A stretch of 64,000 nt of DNA from JADLHS01 sp049840435 (lineage in GTDB: Bacteria > Verrucomicrobiota > Verrucomicrobiia > Limisphaerales > JADLHS01), in the NCBI GenBank assembly GCA_049840435.1, contig JASGKY010000057.1, positions 1 through 64,000 of the forward strand, given 5' to 3'. The position numbers and the translations under genes are program-made. Below the pieces are notes generated by a model. That model searched no databases. It saw nothing but the letters and a program-made list of their open reading frames with translations, and was not told the origin of the DNA. Below are positions 19,594 to 29,024 of this stretch, piece after piece; position 1 is the stretch's first letter; the number at the start of each line of letters is the position of its first letter.

Positions 19594-19863
19594 TCAGTTC
19601 TGCCGCGAGTCTCCGCGCTTCAAGCCAACTTCGTGGGCGATGTCATCAAACTCTTCGCGGCTGACTTCTTCGAGTTGTTTGCCACGAGCTTTGAGCTTCT
19701 CATTGATCTTGATGGCCTTTTCGGTCATCTGCTCGTGGGTGTCTTTGGAGCCGCCAACGAGGGCGAAGTTCGGCCCTTTGGTCACACGCTTGTGACCATC
19801 CGAATCCAGTCCGACTCCCAACAATACTGCTTTGCGTTTGGAGTTTTTGCCGTTGTTCGCCAT
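19594..19863 (-). CDS. Small conserved hypothetical protein
   Basis: 89 residues, strongly charged, no membrane segment. The N-terminal KRKAVLLGVGLDSDGHKRVTKGPNFALVGG and the helical remainder (HEQMTEKAIKINEKLKARG, EEVSREEFDDI) look like a small soluble protein I have seen as conserved hypothetical in PVC bacteria; that recollection is uncertain. It lies 55 bases beyond the HU gene's terminator and on the same strand, so it probably has its own promoter. Function unknown. Confidence 0.65.
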   Translation of the reverse strand: MANNGKNSKRKAVLLGVGLDSDGHKRVTKGPNFALVGGSKDTHEQMTEKAIKINEKLKARGKQLEEVSREEFDDIAHEVGLKRGDSRQN

Positions 19864-19918
19864 GCGGGCAAGCTAGAGGCCTTCTCAAAGTCGGTCAAGC
19901 CGCGCCAACCTCACCAAT

Positions 19919-19950
19919 AAAAAAAGCCCCCTGCCATCGCAGAGGGCCTT
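19919..19950 (-). terminator. Rho-independent terminator of the HU gene
   Basis: Read on the minus strand, GCCCTCTGC and GCAGGGGGC form a 9-base stem with one U-G wobble and a GATG loop, followed by seven Us. It begins about 20 bases after the HU stop codon. Confidence 0.9.
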
Positions 19951-19968
19951 TATCTAAATCAACAAGGA

Positions 19969-20256
19969 TTACTTGCTGCCGAGGATCGCGTCCTTGCAGG
20001 CCTTCGCGACGCGGAACTTCACGACGCGCTTGGCCGGAATCTGGATCTGCTCGCCAGTGGCCGGATTACGACCGATGCGGGCCTTGCGGTTCACCAATAC
20101 GAGCTTGCCGATGCCAGGCAGGGTGAAAGTGTTCTTCGCGTTCTTGTACACGAGCGCGGCGATGATCTCCAGGATCTCAGCAGCTTGCTTCTTCTTGAGG
20201 CCGGCCTTATCAGCGATTTCGGCGGCAACTTGGGACTTGGACAATGCTTTTGCCAT
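19969..20256 (-). CDS. HU/IHF-family DNA-binding protein
   Basis: 95 residues, full length for the family. The helical N-terminus carries a Lys-rich stretch (KAGLKKKQAAEILEIIAAL) and the beta-arm holds the signature GKLVLVNRKARIGRNPATGE with the intercalating Pro in RNPATG. It bends DNA and shapes the nucleoid. It is a single gene with its own strong terminator. A 161-base gap separates it from the phosphatase gene upstream, room for its promoter, though no clear -35/-10 pair stands out to me. Confidence 0.95.
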   Translation of the reverse strand: MAKALSKSQVAAEIADKAGLKKKQAAEILEIIAALVYKNAKNTFTLPGIGKLVLVNRKARIGRNPATGEQIQIPAKRVVKFRVAKACKDAILGSK

Positions 20257-20417
20257 ATAATTCTGTGTGTTTAATTTTGGTTTAGTTGTGTGCTAAAGTC
20301 ACTCGACTTGCAGCGAATAAAAGGGTTTCAACGAAAGCGTGCAAGGATATTTTGCAAATATTTCCTGTAAACAATGGGTTTTTTGCTCGCCTTGCGAGGC
20401 TCGCCTCCATCACTGCT

Positions 20418-20918
20418 TCATCCGGCGGCAGTCTTTTTCTTGCGTTTGACTCCGACCGCGACCAGCAATTTAGTTACGAAGGAAGTATCCCCACTCGACT
20501 GCGATGCCCCGGCGGTATCGGCGGCGAGCTGCTTCAGTTTCTGCACCGCGCTACGGGGACACCTCTTTGCAGTGGGTCGCCCCAGATAAGGATCAAGCTT
20601 CGCAGTGAGTTTAACCACCAGCGCGTCGCTCTTGTAAGTGAAGATGTCCGGCAACCCGAGATTGACCACCGGTTTTGCAGTCGCATCCGCGCCGAACTTC
20701 TGCTTCATGAACTCCACTTGGGAATCATCAGCCACAAAGATGACCTCGGCCCAATTCAGCAGTTCCTGGGTAAACTGGGTCTTCGCAAAATTGGCCGTCC
20801 CGCAAGATTTCACCTCCAAGTCCGGGCGCGCGCGATACAAGTGCTCCGCCGTCAAGCTGCGCACTTTGTTTTGCGTGCAGACAAACAACACCCGCAGTTT
20901 TTGCTCCGACTCACTCAT
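20418..20918 (-). CDS. Low-molecular-weight phosphotyrosine-phosphatase-like protein
   Basis: The start of the fold shows the P-loop VLFVCTQNKVRSLTAE (C-x5-R with the catalytic Cys and Arg), followed by SCGTANFAKTQFTQELLNWAEVIFVADD and KPVVNLGLPDIFTYKSDAL, matching the small NK(L/V)RS-type branch of LMW phosphatases. That branch is usually about 110 residues. Here roughly 55 extra C-terminal residues are basic and end in KRKKKTAAG, possibly for nucleic-acid or membrane contact. I prefer the ATG at 20918 (MSESEQKLRVLFVC). The substrate is unknown; phosphoprotein or phospho-arginine are both possible for the fold. Confidence 0.75.
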   Translation of the reverse strand: MSESEQKLRVLFVCTQNKVRSLTAEHLYRARPDLEVKSCGTANFAKTQFTQELLNWAEVIFVADDSQVEFMKQKFGADATAKPVVNLGLPDIFTYKSDALVVKLTAKLDPYLGRPTAKRCPRSAVQKLKQLAADTAGASQSSGDTSFVTKLLVAVGVKRKKKTAAG

Positions 20919-21054
20919 CAGCGGCAGCATATTTAAGCCGCCCGGTGCGACCAAGCGAAAGTTTGTCATGCCTTTCCTGATATACGTCGGGCTTCAGCGA
21001 AAGATGATTCCTCCATCATTCGCATTGGCCATGGAACTCAGGATTGAAAATCCG

Positions 21055-21061
21055 CCCCGGG
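21055..21061. promoter_or_regulatory. Single CCCCGGG box upstream of the nucleotidyltransferase
   Basis: CCCCGGG about 65 bases before the chosen start. Its 16-base context is identical to that of the box at 8201-8207. There is no second box in helical phase nearby. Regulatory meaning is speculative. Confidence 0.2.
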
Positions 21062-21125
21062 TTGAGTTCAATAGGTGCGGCGAACGTTGGCATCCAACTC
21101 AACCGCGTCCGCCCCACACATTAAA

Positions 21126-22022
21126 ATGAAACCTACGCTTCTTGTTCTCGCAGCCGGCATGGGCAGCCGTTATGGCGGCCTCAAACAGATTGATCCCGTC
21201 GGCCCCAATGGGGAAACCATCATTGATTATTCGATCTACGACGCTTTGCGCGCCGGGTTCGGCAAGCTGGTCTTCGTCATCCGCAAGGACCTGGAGGCGC
21301 AGTTCCGGGAAATCGTCGGCGCGCGGTTCGAGAAGCGCGTGCCCGTCGAGTATGTGTTTCAGGAACTCGATAAACTGCCGCCGGGCTTCAGTGTGCCGCC
21401 CGGTCGCACCAAACCGTGGGGCACCACGCAAGCCATCCTCATGGCCGAAGACGTGATCCGCGAACCGTTCGCCGCGATCAACGCCGACGACTTTTACGGC
21501 GCAGACTCATTCCAAGTGTTGTCCAAGCAACTGCAATCCGACAGCCCGGATTACTCGATGGTTGGCTTCATCCTGCGCAACACGCTTTCCGAGTTCGGCA
21601 GCGTCGCGCGTGGCGTCTGTGAAGTGGATGGCGCGAATTATCTCAAGAGCATCATCGAACTGACCAAGATTGAGAAGGATGGCACCGGCGGGAAATCCAT
21701 CGCCGCCGATGGCACCGCTAGCAAGCTCACCGGCGACGAACCCGTCTCGATGAACATGTGGGGTTTCACGCCTGCGATTTTCCCGCACCTGCGCCGCGAA
21801 TTCACCGACTTCCTCAAGATCAGCGGCTCGGCGGAGAAATCCGAGTGCTACATTCCGATGACCGTGGGCAATCTCATCCGCACCGGCCACGCCAAGTGCC
21901 GCGTGCTGCGCTCCACGGCTTCGTGGTTCGGGGTCACGTATCGCGAAGATCGTCCGCGCGTCGTCGCCGACATCCAAGGATTGATCAAGCAAGGTTTGTA
22001 TCCAGAAAAGCTCTGGAGCTAA
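21126..22022 (+). CDS. Sugar-nucleotide-type nucleotidyltransferase
   Basis: 298 residues of the NTP_transferase (Rossmann, GT-A-like) family. The N-terminal LVLAAGMGSRYGGLKQIDPVG is the nucleotide-binding signature with the conserved Lys; NADDFYG holds the metal-binding Asp. Start at ATG 21126 (MKPTLLVLAAGMG), because upstream residues are not part of the fold. The C-terminal WFGVTYREDRPRV block matches a conserved group of single-domain transferases whose sugar substrate is not established to my knowledge. It is followed by a strong terminator, so it is a single-gene transcript. Confidence 0.85.
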   Translation: MKPTLLVLAAGMGSRYGGLKQIDPVGPNGETIIDYSIYDALRAGFGKLVFVIRKDLEAQFREIVGARFEKRVPVEYVFQELDKLPPGFSVPPGRTKPWGTTQAILMAEDVIREPFAAINADDFYGADSFQVLSKQLQSDSPDYSMVGFILRNTLSEFGSVARGVCEVDGANYLKSIIELTKIEKDGTGGKSIAADGTASKLTGDEPVSMNMWGFTPAIFPHLRREFTDFLKISGSAEKSECYIPMTVGNLIRTGHAKCRVLRSTASWFGVTYREDRPRVVADIQGLIKQGLYPEKLWS

Positions 22023-22043
22023 ACCCGCGCTTTTGAATTCACG

Positions 22044-22085
22044 TTGGGGCGAACTGCTCACCGAGTAGTTCGCCCCAATCTTTTT
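22044..22085 (+). terminator. Rho-independent terminator after the nucleotidyltransferase gene
   Basis: A 15-base stem (22044-22058 with 22064-22078, one G-U wobble) with a five-base loop, followed by a run of Ts. It starts 21 bases after the stop codon. Confidence 0.9.
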
Positions 22086-22141
22086 GGCGGGAGCACAACT
22101 TCAATTTGCGCCCGGCGCAGTGTTTGCCATACTTCAACCCA

Positions 22142-23323
22142 ATGAAATACCGTCGTTTTGGCCGGACTGAATTGCAGATGCCCGTCATCTCCTGTGGCGG
22201 GATGCGTTACCAGCACAAATGGCAGGACGTCAAGCCGAAGGAAATTCCGCCGGACAATCAGGCCAATCTCGAAGCCTGCATTCATCGCTCACTCGAACTC
22301 GGCATCAATCACATCGAAACGGCCCGCGGCTACGGCACGTCCGAGATGCAACTCGGCTGGCTGCTGCCCAAATTGCCGCGCGATAAAATGATCGTGCAGA
22401 CGAAGGTCGCACCGCAGGCGACGGGCAAGGAGTTTCGCAAGGTGTTCGAGACTTCAATGAATTACCTCAAGCTCGACTACGTGGATCTGCTGACCCTGCA
22501 CGGCGTCAACAATCGCGAGTTGCTCAACTGGTCACTGAAGAAAGGCGGCGCGCTGGACATGGCGCGCGAACTTCAGAAGGAAGGTCGTTGTCGCTTCGTC
22601 GGCTTCACCACGCACGCCACCACGGCAGTCATCCACGAAACGATCCGGGGCGGCGAATTCGATTACGTCAACCTACACTGGTATTTCGTCAACGACTTGA
22701 ACTGGTCGTGCATCGAAGCCGCGCACGCCAAGGACATGGGCGTATTCATTATCAGCCCGAACGACAAAGGCGGGAAACTTTACGAGCCGCCCGCCAAGCT
22801 CGTGGACTTGTGTGCACCACTGACGCCGATGGCCTTCAATGACCTCTACTGCCTCGCCCGACCGCAGGTTCACACGTTGAGTTGCGGTGTCGCGCGGCCC
22901 TCAGATTTCGACGCGCACATCGCAGCGCTGGAACATTACGACCGCGCGGCGGAAGTCATCGCGCCCATCGAGAAACGCTTGCGGGAGGAAATGCTTCGGA
23001 CGCTCGGAGCGGATTGGTGTGCGCGTTGGGCGGAAGGCTTGCCGGATTACACAGAAGTGCCCGGCCAGATCAATCTCACAGAAATCCTGCGGCTCTGGAC
23101 CTATGCCAAGTCACTCGATCTCGTGGCATGGGGCAAGATGCGTTACAACCTCCTCGGTCAGGCCGACCACTGGTTTCCCGGAGAAAATGCGGCAAAAGCT
23201 GGCGAGCTCAATCTTGGCTCCATTCTGGCAGCGAATCCCTTCGCCGCCAGAATCCCAGCTATCTTAGAAGAGGCTCACGGCTTGATGTATCAAGCCCTGG
23301 TCAAACGGTTGAGCCAATCGTGA
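22142..23323 (+). CDS. Aldo/keto reductase family protein
   Basis: 393 residues. The start at ATG 22142 (MKYRRFGRTELQMPVI) is the typical N-terminus. The TIM-barrel features are visible: INHIETARGYGTSEMQLG (catalytic Tyr region, with Glu where many members have Asp), MIVQTKVAPQ (catalytic Lys), and YVDLLTLHGVNN (His). The C-terminal about 100 residues are longer than in classic members and lack the CxxCxxC ferredoxin-like motif found in some long homologues. It meets ompH tail-to-tail with six bases between stops. Substrate not assigned. Confidence 0.88.
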   Translation: MKYRRFGRTELQMPVISCGGMRYQHKWQDVKPKEIPPDNQANLEACIHRSLELGINHIETARGYGTSEMQLGWLLPKLPRDKMIVQTKVAPQATGKEFRKVFETSMNYLKLDYVDLLTLHGVNNRELLNWSLKKGGALDMARELQKEGRCRFVGFTTHATTAVIHETIRGGEFDYVNLHWYFVNDLNWSCIEAAHAKDMGVFIISPNDKGGKLYEPPAKLVDLCAPLTPMAFNDLYCLARPQVHTLSCGVARPSDFDAHIAALEHYDRAAEVIAPIEKRLREEMLRTLGADWCARWAEGLPDYTEVPGQINLTEILRLWTYAKSLDLVAWGKMRYNLLGQADHWFPGENAAKAGELNLGSILAANPFAARIPAILEEAHGLMYQALVKRLSQS

Positions 23324-23329
23324 TAAAAG

Positions 23330-23917
23330 TCACTTCGCGTCAGCTGGCGCTGCGAGATTCAAATCTTCAGTGACTTGTTTAGTCAGATCGTTTTCGCCAT
23401 TGGTGTAGAGGAAGATTTCCGTGGTCGTCGCCGAGCGGGCGGAACTATCCAGCACGAGCGCGTAACCGCCCGCCTTCGCTTTGGTCGCCACCACCGAACG
23501 GATGTCCTTGATGACGTCTTCCATCATACGATCGGTTTTTACTTTCAATTCGGCTTCACGGCTACCGACAAATTGTTTCAGTGTGTTCTCACTGTCCTGC
23601 AATTCCTTCACTTTTGGTTCGAGCGCTTTGCGACGCTTGGCGCGTTCAGTTTCCGAGACTGCCTGGTCGTTGGCTTCGCTAAGTTGCTTTTGATAGCTCT
23701 GGATGAGCTTCCGGTGTGCATCCTGCATCCCTTCAATTTCTTTTTTCGTCTCGGTGCGGCTGTCCGCCAATGCCAGTTTCGCCTGCTTGGTCTTCCAATA
23801 ATTGTCGAAGACTTCGACGAGATTAACGGTTGCGATGCGTGTCTGCGCCGACGCTGAAACCGCGCTGCCCAAGGCCACAGCCCCAATCAAAACTGCCAAC
23901 TGCAAGAATTTGTTCAT
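23330..23917 (-). CDS. OmpH/Skp family periplasmic chaperone
   Basis: 195 residues with a cleavable signal peptide (ending SAVSASAQ) and a long charged coiled-coil region (about residues 40-130: KQAKLALADSRTETKKEIEG, ERAKRRKALEPKVKELQDSE) flanked by the small beta core. Skp holds unfolded outer-membrane proteins on their way to BamA. Consistent with that, it is the last gene of a dnaB-bamA-SBBP-ompH run. The usual direct bamA-ompH neighbourhood is interrupted here by the SBBP gene. Confidence 0.88.
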   Translation of the reverse strand: MNKFLQLAVLIGAVALGSAVSASAQTRIATVNLVEVFDNYWKTKQAKLALADSRTETKKEIEGMQDAHRKLIQSYQKQLSEANDQAVSETERAKRRKALEPKVKELQDSENTLKQFVGSREAELKVKTDRMMEDVIKDIRSVVATKAKAGGYALVLDSSARSATTTEIFLYTNGENDLTKQVTEDLNLAAPADAK

Positions 23918-24018
23918 AAGCATAGGAAACCAAAACCACGCTGCGTCGCCAATCTCTTTTCAACGCCCGGGCTGAAGGTCTGACAGCAACGAGCAGAAAA
24001 CGTTCAGAAAGTGCAGAC

Positions 24019-26436
24019 TTACGGTTTTAAGCGAAAGAACTGGGCGGGATTAGTCGGCGACACAGTCACAGTCACAAACGCGTTGGTCACAATTGGAGTT
24101 ACATTCAAATCCACCCAAGCGCTGGGAATAGTGAAATTGGTACTCGATTGAACGGTGTGCTCCGGAGCGGTTGCGCTCCAGCTCAAAACCGCGTTCGTGC
24201 CACTCAGACTGAGGCCCAGAACCGGCAATTCGTCTGCGAGCATCTTGACAATAAAACCAGTTTGGTCGGCAAACGACACCGTCACGCTGGGTTGCAACGG
24301 AAAATTGCTGGAAGTTGTGCGCCCGACAAAATAGACGTTGCCGACTGAGTCCACCGCAGCACCGTACCCGATGTCTTCTGAGAGCCCGCCCATGTAGGCA
24401 TAATACGTGAACGCGGTCCCGGTGGCGTTAAGCTGCCCAATGAAGGCATCGATGCCACCAGAGTTTGTGCCGCGCAAAGTCCCCGTGAGTGCGTTAGTAG
24501 AAAAATCCGTAGACGCGGTTTCACCTATGAGGGAAGCCCGCCCCTGTGCGTCCACAGCCACATCCCACGCGCTATCACGGCCATTGCCGCCGAAAGAAAG
24601 CGAGTAACCGATATTGGTGTAACCGGGATTCAACTTTGTCACGAATGCATCTGGGTAGGTTGCATTGCTGATCACCAAGCTGTAGAAGTTTGTGCTCGTG
24701 CGAGGATAGTCTCCCGATTGAGTCCAACCGACGAGATAGACGCCGCCATTCGAATCCACAGTCATCCGCAGTGCATGATCAATGTTCGTGCCGCCAAGGT
24801 ACGTGGCGTAATTCACCACGCCCTCCAGTGGTGATAACTCGGCAAAAAAGGAATCATCCAACGACGTTATATTTGTGCTCTGATTCAGGTAGCGTTGCAG
24901 CGCATTCGTGGAGACCGGAAAATTGGTCGAGCCGGTGTAACCTGTTACCAACGGCATGCCGCCGGGGGACACCGCAATGTCCCGCGCAAATTCGCTGGCC
25001 GAACCGCCGAGATACATCGCATATACAACATTCGATCCGGTCGCATCCAGCTTGAGCGCGAATCCGTCCGCAGTGCCAGACAGTGCCGGATTGGCCGTGT
25101 TCCACACTGGAAAATTGGTGGAAGTGGTCTGGCCCACCACATAAATGTTGTTTGCCGCATCCAAAGCAATCCCAGCCCCAACTTCGCTGCCTGAGCCGCC
25201 ATAAAAAGTGGAAAACACCAGATTGCTGCCGGATGCATCCACCTTGGCAACGAACAAATCATTGTTCGGCACGGGAAACGGCGACGTCGGCCCGGCAACA
25301 TTAGCTTGCACTGCAAATCGCGTCGGAAAATCCGGAGAATCAGTGTAGCCGGTCACATAGGCATTCCCGGCTCCATCCACCGCCAAACCAATCGCCGCCT
25401 CGGCGTAGCGCCCCCCCAGATAGGTGATGTAGTTGGTTTGCGTCAGTTGATTGTTGAGCTTGGCAATCACCACGTCGCCATGGCCTTGGTAGGTCCCTGC
25501 CAGGTTGGTTTGGAACGCCCCCAACGTGGCAAATCCCGGTGTTAATGTTTCGCCCGCCAAATAGACATTACCATTACTGTCTACGGCAGTAGCCCAGAAC
25601 GTGTCGTTGGCGGGACCGCCGAACAGTTTCGAATAACTCACCACTGGATCAATCACGAGCGGCAAGCGCGAATCGTAGTCGCCTACGGAAAACCGAACTG
25701 TCGTCGGCATCGTGAGAACATAACTTCCCGCGATGATTCTCCGCTGGCCGTGTACAGTCTGGTAAATTACCGGCTTCGGCTGCCGCAACTCATGCTCACC
25801 CAGCTTCAGGATCAAATCCCCACTGGCCGCGTCCACGCGCAGTTGATCCGCGCCAACAAAACGCATCGCGATCTGCCCTGGATCCACGCCGGGCGCAACT
25901 TCAAAGTCATACTCCAGTTCTTGCTGATTGCCGTAGTGCAACAGATTGATGCCCGGATACACGTCGGCGATGCGAAGCCGTTGATAAGCTGGCACGTTCG
26001 CCCGCCAGCCGGCGGGATCATTGCCAAGAAAATAGTTCACCCGAGTAGCTGAGATACCATCACCAGTCATGGCTGCCGTAGGATTCGCCCCGATCAGCTC
26101 AATTCCCAACGCGCGATATTCCATTCGCACTTCCCGGGCGGCGCTGGTTGGATCGGAAAGCTGTGCTGTCGGCAACTCCGTCATCGGCACGGAACGTTGC
26201 AAGGTGACACGTAATTCCGTTGGCGCCACCGTCAAATAGTAGGCCGCACCCCGGGCAACAAATTTTGCCGTCGCGGGATACTGGCCTTGATTACTTTCAA
26301 AGACGAGCGGTTGCGCTTTTCGCACCGCCGGCTCCGTCACTCTCAACGCCAGCGCGGCGACCGCCGTCAGCGAAAGAAACGCGCCGCAGAGCAAGCCGCC
26401 CGGCTGAACCAAACAAAATATAGGGCGAAGTCTCAT
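24019..26436 (-). CDS. Secreted SBBP-repeat beta-propeller protein
   Basis: About 805 residues. The signal-like N-terminus is followed by a domain I recognise as preceding SBBP repeats in many environmental bacteria (PLVFESNQGQYPATAKFVARG, then YPGINLLHYGNQQELEYDF). From about residue 270, blade repeats of roughly 50-60 residues follow (DSNGNVYLAGET, DGAGNAYVTGYTDSPDFPT, DAANNIYVVGQTTSTNFPV), the Seven-Bladed Beta-Propeller signature. The C-terminus carries the LSWSATAPEHTVQSSTNFT and AQFFRLKP module also found in other secreted proteins here. Start ATG 26436 follows the bamA stop by one base, so it should be translated with bamA. Confidence 0.85.
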   Translation of the reverse strand: MRLRPIFCLVQPGGLLCGAFLSLTAVAALALRVTEPAVRKAQPLVFESNQGQYPATAKFVARGAAYYLTVAPTELRVTLQRSVPMTELPTAQLSDPTSAAREVRMEYRALGIELIGANPTAAMTGDGISATRVNYFLGNDPAGWRANVPAYQRLRIADVYPGINLLHYGNQQELEYDFEVAPGVDPGQIAMRFVGADQLRVDAASGDLILKLGEHELRQPKPVIYQTVHGQRRIIAGSYVLTMPTTVRFSVGDYDSRLPLVIDPVVSYSKLFGGPANDTFWATAVDSNGNVYLAGETLTPGFATLGAFQTNLAGTYQGHGDVVIAKLNNQLTQTNYITYLGGRYAEAAIGLAVDGAGNAYVTGYTDSPDFPTRFAVQANVAGPTSPFPVPNNDLFVAKVDASGSNLVFSTFYGGSGSEVGAGIALDAANNIYVVGQTTSTNFPVWNTANPALSGTADGFALKLDATGSNVVYAMYLGGSASEFARDIAVSPGGMPLVTGYTGSTNFPVSTNALQRYLNQSTNITSLDDSFFAELSPLEGVVNYATYLGGTNIDHALRMTVDSNGGVYLVGWTQSGDYPRTSTNFYSLVISNATYPDAFVTKLNPGYTNIGYSLSFGGNGRDSAWDVAVDAQGRASLIGETASTDFSTNALTGTLRGTNSGGIDAFIGQLNATGTAFTYYAYMGGLSEDIGYGAAVDSVGNVYFVGRTTSSNFPLQPSVTVSFADQTGFIVKMLADELPVLGLSLSGTNAVLSWSATAPEHTVQSSTNFTIPSAWVDLNVTPIVTNAFVTVTVSPTNPAQFFRLKP

Positions 26437-26437
26437 A

Positions 26438-29024
26438 TCACAGTGGACGTTGCCAGCCGACGCCAAAATTGATCCGGCCCTTGCCATTACTATATTGGTC
26501 GTGGTTGATCGGAACGCCGTAGTCTAACCGCAGCGGTCCTAGTTGCGGAATATTAAGCCGGATGCCAACCCCCCAGTTGTCACTGTAATTCTGCGGATTG
26601 AAGTCATAGGCTTTTTCGCCAACGCTGCCAATGTCATAGAACGCCGCCAGTCGTAAACCTGCACCCGCCTCGCTCTCGATCACTGGCAGGCTGTATTCGA
26701 TTGAGCCAAACCAGAACGAACGTCCGCCCGTCGGCTCGTAAAATCCAGGCTCCCGCGGGCTAATGGAGCGGTATTCAAAGCCGCGCAAGGTGTACATCCC
26801 GCCCAAATAAAACCGTTCGTAGAACGGCGTATCGTCGCCCCGCATACCTTCCGTCACACCACTGCGTCCGCCAACTTCGATGACATGCCCCTTCGCGAAG
26901 CCGGGAAAATACCAGGCAGACTGGAGTTGCAGTTTGTAGAAATCCCGTTCGCCGCCCAGATAACTGGACGTCAATTCCGTGGTGAACTCGGTGCGTTGGC
27001 CACCGTTCGGGAGGCGCGTATCGTTCCGCGTGTCATAGGCCAACGTTCCGCCCACCCGCGTCAGGAGCGAATAACCTTGTTCCTGCAAAATGGCCGTCGG
27101 CACGTTCTGCGGCAAATATACCGGGTTACCAAACTCATCAAAGTTCTGGTTGTTGTAAGTGATGTTGCCGTGATAGCCGTCGTTCAGAAGAATGCCAACA
27201 TTCTCGATGTTGTAGAACACACTGCCGATCAAATCACCCTTGCCAAAGATTGAGTCGAGAATGGTCGGTCGCGGCAAAGCCTTGCTCAACGAGATCCGTG
27301 CGCCAGTGCGGACTTCATTGTAGATGTTTCCGATACTCTGATAATCGGCACGGCGATGATAGAGTTCCGTCCCCAACTGCAACCGCCGATCCAAAAACCA
27401 TGGTTCGGTGATGGATAGCACATAGTCCTGCCGCTCAGTACCAACCTGCAACTGCAGCCGGAACTTCTGGCCACCGCCGGTGAAGTTCGGCCATTTGAAC
27501 AGGTCGAAATTCCCCTGCGTTACCTCGGTGTAGGCCACCAACGAGTCAATGGAACTGAACCCCGCCCCGAAACTCATCTTCCCCGTGCGTTGCTCCTCCA
27601 CACTGACCAGCAGGTCCTTCCGGTTTGGGATTTCCGTGTCCTCGGGGCGTGCGTCCACCTTGCTGAAGTATTCCAGCCCCTGCAAGCGGCGCTGGCTGAT
27701 CCGCACGCGCGTCATGTCAAACGTCTCACCCGGCGCCACCGCCAGTTCGCGCCGGATGACCTTGTCCTTGGTCTTGGTGTTGCCGCGGATGATGATTTTT
27801 TCCACGTAGGACTTCTGGCCTTCCTCCACCTGATACTGGAGATCCATCGTGCCAGTTTCGACATTCGGGATGCGTTTGACCCGCAGGTTGCCGCCTCGAG
27901 CGACGTCAATGTGACCGCGAGAATCGTAGAAATCCTGCACCGCCTGGGTGTCCTTGACGAGGTCTTTGGGCTTGAAGACATCGCCTTCCTTCATCTTAAA
28001 ACTGCGATTCAGCGTAATGGATTCTCCCCACATCTGGCGGTCCGCTGGATTCTGCGGCACCGCGCCAGGATCGAAAACCCGGCTGACGGCATTCGTCGGC
28101 AGCATGGTCGTGCCCACGAAGGAAATTTGCCCGACCTTGTATTGCTGCCCCTCGAACACATGGAGCCGGACCACCATGCTCTTGTCCGTGTCATTAACGA
28201 ACTCGACGCGTTTGAGATCGAAATCAATGTAACCGTGGTCGCGATAAAACTCCTTCAACAACTCCTGATCTTCCTCAAATTTTTCGTCGCGAAAATAGCC
28301 GCCCCGCGTCAACCAGGACCACATCCAATGCCGCCGGGTGCCCTTGAGGTACTTTGCGCAACTTAGATTGGGAAAAGGCCTCCGCTCCAGCGAACTCAAC
28401 GTCGCTGATCTTGATCTTGGCGCTTTCCTTGATCTCGAACGTCGCCGTGCCACGCCCCGAGCCCTCGTCAATATTCAGCACGTACTTCACTTCCGTGCGC
28501 GGGTAACCCTTCTTCTGATACAGCTCCTGGATCGCCTGCGTATCGGTAAAGAGCTTCCGTTCATCCAGCGCCTCCCCGATCTTGGACGTGATCTTTTTCC
28601 GGATGTCCTTCTCCTTCATCTTCTCGTTGCCGGAAAGCTTGATTTCCGTCAACCGAGGGTTTGCCTGCACCACGTAGGTAACCACGATTCCGCCATCCTC
28701 GGCTTTATCACGCGTGACGCGGATGTTGTAAAAGAGATCGGTCTTGTAGAGGCTGCGGATGTCATCATCCAAGGTGACGAGCCGGAAAGGTTCGCCCACC
28801 CGTGAGCGGATATTGCCCCGGATCAGCGTTTCACTGACGGAAGCCGGGCCGGCAAACTTGATCTCGATCCGGGAAATCTTGGGCAGATTCTCCACCGGCT
28901 CCTGCGCCCATACTGAAGTGGCGCAACACACGCACGCGCCCAAAGTGCAGACACGCAGCAACTCCCTCAATCTGGCGTCACTGGCCCGGTATGTCTTCTT
29001 CGCTGACTTTCGCTGCACTTTCAA
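26438..29024 (-). CDS. bamA: Outer-membrane protein assembly factor BamA (frameshifted)
   Basis: Inserts beta-barrel proteins into the outer membrane. About 861 residues after removing one extra base near 28348, where FSQSKLRKV continues as LKGTRRHWMWSW. A signal peptide (ending SVWAQ) precedes five POTRA domains (first ISRIEIKFAG; later ones LTEIKLSGNEKMKE, IKISDVEFAG, VGQISFVGTTML, VEKIIIRGNTKTKDKVIRREL). The C-terminal half is the barrel (GLEYFSKVDARPED, FYLGGMYTLRGFEYRSI with the conserved RGF, GPLRLDYGVPI), ending GWQRPL. The start overlaps the last 47 bases of dnaB. Being essential in Gram-negatives, the gene is unlikely to be truly broken. Confidence 0.93.
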
